6,650 nucleotides of DNA. Source: CAZJCK01 sp964544635 (GTDB lineage Bacteria; Zixibacteria; MSB-5A5; GN15; FEB-12). The DNA lies in assembly GCA_964544635.1 (NCBI GenBank), contig CAZJCK010000116.1, forward strand, positions 1-6,650. The letters run 5' to 3'. Positions 1 through 5,354 of this stretch are shown here, in pieces; positions within the stretch are counted from its first letter, which is position 1, and the number at the start of each line of letters is the position of its first letter. The position numbers and the translations under genes were made by a program. A model generated the notes under the pieces. It ran no database searches. It was given only the letters and a program-made list of their open reading frames with translations, and was not told the DNA's origin.

Positions 1-47
1 GGGTGCATCGTATCCCACCACAAATGGCGGGCTACCAGTAACACGTC

Positions 48-67
48 ATTCCCGCGAAAGCGGGAAT
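48..67. repeat. dRS3-like 20-bp palindrome, unit 1
   Basis: ATTCCCGCGAAAGCGGGAAT is a perfect 8-bp stem with a GAAA loop. It fits the ATTCCC-N8-GGGAAT pattern described for Neisseria dRS3 elements, and the same core is common in intergenic DNA of many Gram-negative bacteria. A plus-strand RNA copy would have a stable GNRA tetraloop. Confidence 0.85.
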
Positions 68-127
68 CCCGTCAATCGACAGGTGCATCGTATCCCACCA
101 TAAATGGCGGGGCACCCGAGCCTCGTC

Positions 128-147
128 ATTCCCGCGAAAGCGGGAAT
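128..147. repeat. dRS3-like 20-bp palindrome, unit 2
   Basis: Identical to the copies in the flanking units: an 8-bp perfect stem with a GAAA loop. The full identity of the core in all three units, against divergence in the stretch just upstream in unit 1, suggests that the hairpin is either conserved or homogenised. Confidence 0.85.
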
Positions 148-207
148 CCCGTCAACCGACAGGTACATCGTATCCCACCATAAATGGCGGAGCACCCGAG
201 CCTCGTC

Positions 208-227
208 ATTCCCGCGAAAGCGGGAAT
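208..227. repeat. dRS3-like 20-bp palindrome, unit 3
   Basis: Identical 20-base palindrome. Here it is followed by CCAGAGCACC instead of the CCCGTCAA seen after the other two copies, so the array ends at this hairpin and joins a different downstream sequence. That sequence contains two further hairpins. Confidence 0.85.
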
Positions 228-237
228 CCAGAGCACC

Positions 238-270
238 CCCACAGCAGGCTGTGGGCCACCGGAAAACCGG
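238..270. repeat. Pair of hairpins between repeat array and fetB
   Basis: Positions 238-255 read CCCACAGCAGGCTGTGGG, a 7-bp stem with a CAGG loop (or an 8-bp stem with a 2-base loop). Positions 259-270 read CCGGAAAACCGG, a 4-bp stem with an AAAA loop. Neither is followed by a T-tract on either strand, so neither is a canonical intrinsic terminator. They sit directly after the last repeat unit and may belong to the same composite repeat element. The rest of the gap to the fetB stop (271-338) holds nothing I recognise. Confidence 0.6.
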
Positions 271-338
271 ACGGGCAGACTTCCAATGTATACGATATCA
301 GCATTTTGGCAAGCCTGAAGTAACGTCCCGCAGCCCGA

Positions 339-1118
339 TCAGCGGCCTGACGGCAGCACCAGCTGGTGCTTTTCGCGGTTGAAGAATTTGCGGACGGTCA
401 GCTCAACTGAGATCACCGACGTAATCGCGACCGCCGACAACAGCATATAGCCGACAATGAGTTGGACGATAACAGCGTCGAGCGGCGGCGCGCCGGCCAG
501 GATCATGCCGGTCATGGCGCCGGGCAGGGCGACAATGCCGACGGTCTTCATGAAGTTGAGAATCGAGATCATGCCGGCATTGGCGGCATTTTGCTGCAGC
601 GGTCGCGAGGCGGTGCGCCACGACTTGCCCAGCGACAGCGCGGTCTCGACCATGTTGCGATTGGTGCGGATGTCGGCGGCGACGCGCTCGATGGTGAGCG
701 CCGAAGCGTTCATCGAGTTCGAGATAATCATGCCGGCGAGCGGGATCACATAGCGGGCGTCGAAATTCTCGATCACGATATTCAAGAGCGTCATCAGCGA
801 GAGGGTAATTGCCGAGCCGACGATGATCGCGGTCCAGGCGACGACGAACGCACCGCTGACTGACTTGACACGGCTGACCGCTGCCTGCGCCCCGACGGTG
901 GCCATCACCAGCAGCACCAGCACGATCAGCCAGGGGGAATTAATATCGAAGATGAACTCCAGCGCATAGCCGACGGCGATGAGCTGGACAAAAGCCCGCA
1001 CGGAACCGAAGGCCATGTCTTTGGCAACCGGGATCTTCCACAACATGGTGACGCCGATAGCCAGCGCCACCAGTGTAAGCGAAATGGCAATCTCGAGATA
1101 GTTGGCGTCGAGGCTCAT
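339..1118 (-). CDS. fetB: FetB-type ABC transporter permease (UPF0014/YbbM family)
   Basis: This 259-residue, strongly hydrophobic protein is the same length as Escherichia coli FetB. Family signatures include GSVRAFVQLIAVGYALEFIF at 38-57, IPLAGMIISNSMNA at 125-138, ALSLGKSW at 160-167 and ALPGAMTGMILAG at 197-209. About seven membrane segments are visible, near 7-28, 38-56, 62-82, 88-113, 122-138, 190-208 and 216-238. The ATG start overlaps the fetA stop in an ATGA arrangement, with only a weak ribosome site, so translation is probably by re-initiation after fetA. With FetA it should form an inner-membrane ABC transporter. In E. coli this pair is linked to iron export and resistance to oxidative stress; the substrate here cannot be read from the sequence. 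The gene is last in the leftward operon and is intact. Confidence 0.93.
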   Translation of the reverse strand: MSLDANYLEIAISLTLVALAIGVTMLWKIPVAKDMAFGSVRAFVQLIAVGYALEFIFDINSPWLIVLVLLVMATVGAQAAVSRVKSVSGAFVVAWTAIIVGSAITLSLMTLLNIVIENFDARYVIPLAGMIISNSMNASALTIERVAADIRTNRNMVETALSLGKSWRTASRPLQQNAANAGMISILNFMKTVGIVALPGAMTGMILAGAPPLDAVIVQLIVGYMLLSAVAITSVISVELTVRKFFNREKHQLVLPSGR

Positions 1119-1843
1119 GTCAGGGTCCCGGAAACGAACTTACGGCCGACTTCAGTCTGCGGCTGCGACACCAGGCTGTCGGACCGTCCGGTTTCGACCA
1201 CCTCACCCTTGGCTAAAAGGATCGCGTCCCCCCCGACCCGTTTCGCCTGCTGCGGGTCGTGAGTGACCATGATGGCGGTGAGGCCGCAGTCGCCGGCGAT
1301 GCTGGTTATGAGATGTTCGATTGAGGCGGTGGCGGTCGGGTCGAGTGCCGAGGTCGGTTCGTCGAGCAAAATCACCTCCGGCCCCAGCGCCATCAGGCGG
1401 GCCAGTGCGATACGCTGGCGTTCACCGCCCGACATATTGTCGATCGGCGCGGAGGCGATCCCGGGGTCGAGCTGCGCCTGCTTGAGAATCTCGGTAATGC
1501 GGTCGTCGCTCACGCTATCGTCGGCGTAGCGCAAGTTATCGGCCACGGTACCATCGAACAAATACGGTGTCTGAAACAGATAACCGATCCGCCGACGCAG
1601 CGCTGTCGGCTCGTAGTCTTTCAGCGGCTGGCCGTGGAACAGGATATCACCGGCGGTCGGTTCGTCCAGACGGTTCATCAGTCGCAGCAGCGACGACTTG
1701 CCGGAACCGGACGGGCCCATAATTGAATAGATGCCGCACTCGTTGAATGATAGCGTGATGTTCTTCAGGATGGCGCGCTGGTGACCATCGATGATCACCT
1801 CACGAGTAATATCGCGGACCTCGATGATGGCGCCATCGCTCAA
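1115..1843 (-). CDS. fetA: FetA-type ABC transporter ATP-binding protein
   Basis: The 242-residue protein is a complete ABC ATPase. It has Walker A GPSGSGKSS at 43-51, a Q-loop glutamine at 91 (LFQTPYLF), the signature MSGGERQ at 137-143, Walker B VILLDEP at 157-163, the D-loop SALD at 165-168 and the switch histidine H195 in MVTHDP. Size and pairing with a UPF0014 permease identify it as FetA (YbbL) rather than another small ATPase. The start is TTG at 1843-1841. It is supported by a strong GGAGGAG ribosome site 7 bases upstream (counted from GGAGG) and by the lack of any in-frame ATG before the Walker A region. The TTG overlaps the stop of the upstream nuclease gene (TTGA), and the gene's own stop overlaps fetB (ATGA), so all three are coupled. 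It energises transport by FetB on the cytoplasmic face. Confidence 0.94.
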   Translation of the reverse strand: MSDGAIIEVRDITREVIIDGHQRAILKNITLSFNECGIYSIMGPSGSGKSSLLRLMNRLDEPTAGDILFHGQPLKDYEPTALRRRIGYLFQTPYLFDGTVADNLRYADDSVSDDRITEILKQAQLDPGIASAPIDNMSGGERQRIALARLMALGPEVILLDEPTSALDPTATASIEHLITSIAGDCGLTAIMVTHDPQQAKRVGGDAILLAKGEVVETGRSDSLVSQPQTEVGRKFVSGTLT

Positions 1844-2811
1844 TCTTTCTCCTCCGCGAGGTCGGCCGGTTCCTGCGGCTCGCCGAAGTAGAGGTGACGT
1901 CCGAGCATCTTGACGAAATCCGACCAGCCAACACCGTCATGCCGCTGCCGGATACGATCGATAGCGCCCATCTTGGAGTCGATTTCGTCGCAATAATACA
2001 GCACGAACGCTTCGGGGATCTGGGGCACGACTGGAGTGGCGTATTCCAGTTCTCCCTGGTGGGCGAGGATCATGTGGCGAAGCCTGGTGAGCAGCCGTTT
2101 GGGGAAAGCGTCGATATCCTCGGCGCGACGACAGATCCAGTGGTCGGCCAGGCAAATGTGCCCGACCAGGCGGCCGTCGTCGGTGTAGTCGATCGAGGCA
2201 TCGGCCTTGTAGGTTTCCACCTTGCCGACATCGTGCAACAGGCCGCCGAAGATGAGCAGGTCGCGGTTGAGGAAGTCGTAGCCGGCGGCGACCCGCACCG
2301 CCAGTTCACCGACATTAGCCGAGTGCTCCGACAGCCCGCCGACATAAGCGTGGTGCCACAGCTTGCCGGCGGCGGCGGTGAGATAGCGGTCGAAAAACGG
2401 TTCGTCGTTCCAGAACGCCTCGATCAGCGACTTGACATAGCTGTTCTCGATCTTTTCGGTGAGGGCCAGGATCCTTGCTTTGCGCTCGTCGTACGTTTGC
2501 GACGAGTGCGGCAGGACATCCTCGATGGCGTATTCATCCTCACCGGCCAGACGGACGCGGGTAATGGTCAGCTGCAGGCGCTGGTTGTATTCGCCGACGG
2601 CGCCGCGGGCCTTGACGATCATGCCTTCTTCCAGTTCGTTCATGGCGAAATGGTCCGGCTCCCAGATATTGGCGCGGATCCGCCCGGAGGAGTCGCCCAG
2701 CTCGAGCATGACATACTGCCCCCGGGTGTATTCGCGAACCTCTTTCTTGCGGACAGCGAAAAAGGCGGTGATGCTGTCGCCGACCACGTAGTCGGTGATC
2801 TTCTTGTTCAT
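1840..2811 (-). CDS. yhaM: YhaM-family 3'-5' exoribonuclease (OB-fold plus HD domain)
   Basis: The protein has 323 residues from the ATG at 2811, close to the 314 of Bacillus subtilis YhaM. It has the same two-domain order. An N-terminal OB-fold at about 13-90 (YVMLELGDSSGRIRANIWE inside it) would bind nucleic acid. It is followed by a metal-dependent HD domain at about 145-280. Likely metal ligands are H154 and H163 in HHAYVGGLSEH, H193-D194 in LLHDVGK, H218 (VGH), H251 (LAHQG) and D275 (YYCDEID). YhaM enzymes degrade RNA, and single-stranded DNA, from the 3' end using a divalent metal. An in-frame TTG at 2847 would add 12 residues (MPEGVPISYIDA). I prefer the ATG because the family usually begins just before the KxxxDY..GD segment, but neither start has a clear ribosome site. 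It is the first gene of the leftward operon and its stop overlaps the fetA start. Family assignment is firm; the RNA targets and the reason for coupling to fetAB are unknown. Confidence 0.88.
   Translation of the reverse strand: MNKKITDYVVGDSITAFFAVRKKEVREYTRGQYVMLELGDSSGRIRANIWEPDHFAMNELEEGMIVKARGAVGEYNQRLQLTITRVRLAGEDEYAIEDVLPHSSQTYDERKARILALTEKIENSYVKSLIEAFWNDEPFFDRYLTAAAGKLWHHAYVGGLSEHSANVGELAVRVAAGYDFLNRDLLIFGGLLHDVGKVETYKADASIDYTDDGRLVGHICLADHWICRRAEDIDAFPKRLLTRLRHMILAHQGELEYATPVVPQIPEAFVLYYCDEIDSKMGAIDRIRQRHDGVGWSDFVKMLGRHLYFGEPQEPADLAEEKD
1849..1855 (-). promoter_or_regulatory. Ribosome binding site fixing the fetA TTG start
   Basis: On the minus strand GGAGGAG lies just upstream of TTG at 1843-1841, with 7 bases between GGAGG and the start. 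It lies inside the last codons of the upstream nuclease gene. This strong site explains how a TTG codon can serve as the start. Confidence 0.8.
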
Positions 2812-2856
2812 AGCGTCAATATAGGAAATCGGCACCCCCTCAGGCAATTGTGGAGT

Positions 2857-2886
2857 TTGGGCTAAATGACTGTGGGATATTATAAT
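2857..2886 (+). promoter_or_regulatory. Candidate sigma-70 promoter for lptF-lptG-methyltransferase
   Basis: A perfect TATAAT lies at 2881-2886, with a weak -35 candidate TTGGGC at 2857-2862 and an 18-base spacer. The start of transcription would be near 2893, about 31 bases before the lptF ATG. The surrounding 2865-2935 stretch is visibly AT-rich against a GC-rich background. The -10 overlaps the minus-strand -10, so the two divergent promoters would compete for polymerase if both are real. Confidence 0.5.
2879..2884 (-). promoter_or_regulatory. Candidate -10 element for the yhaM-fetA-fetB operon
   Basis: Minus-strand TATAAT, the exact sigma-70 consensus, formed by the palindrome ATTATAAT at 2879-2886. 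Transcription would begin near 2872, giving a leader of about 60 bases before the ATG at 2811. No good -35 hexamer is seen at the expected distance (TGGCTT at 17 bases), so the call rests on the -10 and on position in the divergent gap. Confidence 0.4.
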
Positions 2887-2923
2887 TGCCGCCGCTTGTA
2901 TAAGCCATATATTGGCCGCAAAT

Positions 2924-4285
2924 ATGATAAAAATACTCAGCCGTTACATACTCAAAGAGCACCTGTTACCGTTTCTCTTTGCCTTCTTCACGATCACCTT
3001 CCTGCTGATCATCGACTATGTTCCGCGCATTGTCGACCAGGTGATTGACAAGAACATTTCGATCTGGATCGTGCTCGAATTGATCGGCCTCAACCTGGCC
3101 TGGATGCTGGCGCTGTCGGTACCGATGTCGGTGCTGGTGGCGACATTGATGGCCTTCGGACGGTTGACCTCGGACTTCGAGATCACGGCGATCAAGGCAT
3201 CGGGCATCAACATGATGCGGGTGTTGTTCCCGCTGTTGGTGGCGGCCGGACTGGTCACCTACCTGATGATCGAGTTCAATGATCGCATCCTGCCCGATTT
3301 GAACAAGGAGGCGAGGCATTTGCGGGCCGACATTTCGGTGATGCGCCCCACCCTGGTGTTCAAGTCCGGGGTGTTTATCGACGATATCCCCGGCTACATC
3401 GTACAGCTCGATGACATCGATCACACGACATCGAGAGTTTCCGGCGTACGGATAAACGAGGTCAAGCAGCCGCAACGGCCGCAGGTCATCGTGGCCGATT
3501 CGGGTTACCTGCACGTTACCGGCGGCGGCAGCAATATGCAGTTCACGCTGTTCGATGGTGAGGTGCATACCCTCGACCTGGAGGAACCGGCCAATTACCG
3601 GAAGGTCGATTTCCACCAGCAGCAGATCAATATCGCGGTGGAAGGGTATGAACTGGAGCGGACCGAATCGGATTACCGTGGTGATCGTGAAATGTCGATC
3701 CAGCAGATGCAGGAACAGGTCGCCCGGGCCGCCTCCAACGCCCAGCCGTTCCGCTACAAGATCAACGAACGGCTGGAGATGAAGCTGGACTACCTGTTTT
3801 CCGACAGCATCGAGTTCAAGCCGAGGCCGACGATTTCCGATTCGATGGCGATCAGCCTGGTGCGCTCCGACGCCAACCTGTTGTATCAGCACGTCAACCG
3901 TAACCGGGCGCAGGTGGCGGCGCAGTTACGGACGATGGATAAGTTCAATATCGAAATTCACAAGAAGTACTCCATCCCGGCAGCCTCGTTCGCGTTCATA
4001 CTGATCGGCGCGCCGCTCGGCATCATGTCGCGGCGTGGCGGCATGGGCGTGGCGATCGCGATCTCGGTGCTGCTGTTCACCATCTACTGGGCGTTCCTGA
4101 TTGGCGGCGAGGATTTGGCCGACCGGGGTATCATCCAGCCCTTCTGGGCGATGTGGAGCGCCAATATCCTGCTTGGTATCATCGGCATCTACCTGCTGTA
4201 CATCGTCGTTACCGAAAAGCCGATCTTCAACTGGTTCCGCAACGTGGGAGGAAAGAGACCGCGTGGTACTGTTCAAAAGAATTGA
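2924..4285 (+). CDS. lptF: LPS export permease LptF (LptF/LptG family)
   Basis: This is a 453-residue inner-membrane permease with the LptF/LptG plan: three N-terminal membrane segments (about 10-33, 47-78, 97-118), a large periplasmic region, and three C-terminal segments (about 352-367, 375-395, 407-430). Family motifs are LTSDFEITAIKASGI at 81-95, the cytoplasmic segment that meets the ATPase, and KKYSIPAASFAFILIGAPLG at 347-366. With LptG and LptB it would extract LPS from the inner membrane towards LptC. It is about 90 residues longer than E. coli LptF (366). The excess appears to lie between MSIQQM (257-262) and IHKKYSIP (345-352). The ATG at 2924 is chosen because it begins with the typical IKILSRYILKE; a TTG at 2912 would add four residues. 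No clear ribosome site precedes either. The F rather than G assignment rests on being first of the pair. Confidence 0.9.
   Translation: MIKILSRYILKEHLLPFLFAFFTITFLLIIDYVPRIVDQVIDKNISIWIVLELIGLNLAWMLALSVPMSVLVATLMAFGRLTSDFEITAIKASGINMMRVLFPLLVAAGLVTYLMIEFNDRILPDLNKEARHLRADISVMRPTLVFKSGVFIDDIPGYIVQLDDIDHTTSRVSGVRINEVKQPQRPQVIVADSGYLHVTGGGSNMQFTLFDGEVHTLDLEEPANYRKVDFHQQQINIAVEGYELERTESDYRGDREMSIQQMQEQVARAASNAQPFRYKINERLEMKLDYLFSDSIEFKPRPTISDSMAISLVRSDANLLYQHVNRNRAQVAAQLRTMDKFNIEIHKKYSIPAASFAFILIGAPLGIMSRRGGMGVAIAISVLLFTIYWAFLIGGEDLADRGIIQPFWAMWSANILLGIIGIYLLYIVVTEKPIFNWFRNVGGKRPRGTVQKN
4246..4252 (+). promoter_or_regulatory. Ribosome binding site deciding the lptG GTG start
   Basis: GGGAGGA lies inside the 3' end of lptF, 10 bases before the GTG at 4263. 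No in-frame ATG lies near the expected N-terminus: the nearest upstream, at 4101, would add 54 low-complexity residues that are simply lptF read in another frame. Confidence 0.7.
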
Positions 4286-5354
4286 CCGCTACCTGCTCCG
4301 GTTCTTCTTTCTGGCGTTGCTGGTAGTAACCGTTTCGATCGGTTTTACGATCGTGATCATCAACATGATCGAACAGCTCCGCCACTTTATCGACAAAGAA
4401 GTGCCGTTGTTCACGATCATCGAGTACTACGTGTATTTCGCCGGCTGGGTGGTGCGCACGTTCTTCCCCATGTTCGTGCTGCTGGCCTGTCTGTTCTCGG
4501 TGGCGTTGCTGGCGCGCAAAAACGAAATAATGGCGATGAAAGCGGCCGGCCTGTCGCTCTACCGGATAGCGGCACCGCTGCTGATCGTGGGGCTGCTGCT
4601 TTCGGTCGGGCACTTTTATTACAACGAGTACATCTATCCGCCCGCCAATCAGAAGCGGGTCGAGATGAAAGAGTTCGACATAAGGAAACGCTCGAAGCTG
4701 ACTTTCCAGAAGGTCGACAATATCTACCGCCAGGTGCGACCGGGCTATTTCTACACCATCGGGACCTTCGACATCACCCGCCAGGAAGGCCGCAACGTGA
4801 AGATCTACAGAACCGAGGAGAACCGGGTACGCGAGATTGTTGCGGCCGACAAGCTGGTGTACAACCTGAAGGACTGGGTAGCGGTCGACGGGGTGCGACG
4901 AAGTTTCGCCGTGGACGGCATGGAGCGCAGCTTTCAGCAGTTCGACAGCCTGGTGATAACCGATATCCAGGAAACCCCGGAACAGTTTGCCCGCAGACTG
5001 GGCAAACCGGAGGATGCTTCGCTGGATGAACTGAAGGAGTACATCGACCTGATGAAGCGCACCGGCGGCCCGTACCACCGCGAGTTGATCGACCTGAGGA
5101 TGAAATACGCCTACCCCCTGGCGTCGTTTGTCGTCATCCTGATCGCGGTACCCTTTGCGTCGAGTCCCAAGCGGGGTTCGATTGCGGTATCGTTTTCGGC
5201 CGGCATTTTAATCGCGCTGGTGTATTTCGTGACGTTCAAGATCATGCACTCGGCCGGCTACAACGAGCGGGTGCCCGACTTTGTGGCAGTCTGGGGTATC
5301 AACACGGTGTTTTTTGTCATTGGTCTAATCGTCATGTTCATTGCGAGGAAGTAA
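4263..5354 (+). CDS. lptG: LPS export permease LptG (LptF/LptG family)
   Basis: The protein has 363 residues, matching the usual LptG length (360 in E. coli). It begins LFKRIDRYLLRFF, a typical family N-terminus. Membrane segments are near 11-34, 51-85, 102-120, 284-299, 306-325 and 340-360, with a periplasmic domain at 121-283 that would form the beta-jellyroll through which LPS passes. Conserved features are RKNEIMAMKAAG at 85-96, the cytoplasmic coupling segment, and YAYPLASFVVILIAVPFAS at 282-300. The start is GTG at 4263, chosen from the ribosome site at 4246-4252 and the family N-terminus. The gene overlaps lptF by 23 bases, so the partners are co-translated. Its stop overlaps the next gene by one base. 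It is intact and lacks the long extra segment seen in its partner. Confidence 0.92.
   Translation: MVLFKRIDRYLLRFFFLALLVVTVSIGFTIVIINMIEQLRHFIDKEVPLFTIIEYYVYFAGWVVRTFFPMFVLLACLFSVALLARKNEIMAMKAAGLSLYRIAAPLLIVGLLLSVGHFYYNEYIYPPANQKRVEMKEFDIRKRSKLTFQKVDNIYRQVRPGYFYTIGTFDITRQEGRNVKIYRTEENRVREIVAADKLVYNLKDWVAVDGVRRSFAVDGMERSFQQFDSLVITDIQETPEQFARRLGKPEDASLDELKEYIDLMKRTGGPYHRELIDLRMKYAYPLASFVVILIAVPFASSPKRGSIAVSFSAGILIALVYFVTFKIMHSAGYNERVPDFVAVWGINTVFFVIGLIVMFIARK
5345..5350 (+). promoter_or_regulatory. Ribosome binding site of the methyltransferase gene
   Basis: GAGGAA lies within the last codons of lptG, 3 bases before the ATG at 5354 (5 bases from GAGG). The lptG stop and this start share one base in TAATG, indicating coupled translation. 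Confidence 0.65.

Larger units (their letters stand above)
1..229. repeat. 80-bp tandem repeat, about 2.9 copies, two hairpins per unit
   Basis: Three successive units begin at 1, 81 and 161 with an exact 80-base period; the third stops matching after 229. Each unit has a conserved opening (GGTGCATCGTATCCCACCA, A for G in unit 3), a variable stretch of about 15 bases (units 2 and 3 agree, unit 1 differs), and a conserved palindromic core. The array starts at the window edge, so more copies may lie to the left. It is intergenic, downstream of the leftward fetB gene. The units contain no stop-free frame that looks like a protein family. This resembles the palindromic intergenic repeats (REP/BIME-like) common in Gram-negative genomes. 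A role in mRNA 3' end protection or transcription attenuation is inference only. Confidence 0.93.

Noticed and set aside
1..235. Possible CRISPR array (regular repeats with palindromic cores)
   Set aside because: The units are 80 bases long with nearly all positions conserved, and the only variable stretch is about 15 bases and the same in units 2 and 3. There are no spacer-like unique segments and no cas genes.
1..235. Possible integron attC sites or transposon end repeats
   Set aside because: No RYYYAAC/GTTRRRY core pair is seen, and there are no gene cassettes between repeats, no integrase and no transposase in the window.
104..382. Open frame of 92 codons across the repeats (VIPAKAGIPS, SFPRKRES)
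   Set aside because: These peptides are the well-known spurious translation of the ATTCCCGCGAAAGCGGGAAT repeat. There is no ribosome site and the frame runs into fetB.
1894..2865. Long 323-codon plus-strand frame opposite the yhaM gene
   Set aside because: It mirrors the nuclease gene almost exactly, has no recognisable domain, and is explained by the GC-rich codon pattern of the real gene. Similar shadows lie opposite lptF, lptG and the methyltransferase.
2866..3048. Small 60-codon ORF starting with ATG just after the divergent promoter
   Set aside because: It overlaps the lptF start out of frame, its ATG lies upstream of the proposed -10 element, and the sequence past 2924 is only lptF in another frame.
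4101..4262. Extended N-terminus of LptG from an ATG at 4101
   Set aside because: The 54 added residues are rich in S, C and R, have no family similarity and coincide with the lptF membrane-segment codons in another frame. The GTG at 4263 has a ribosome site and gives the normal family length.
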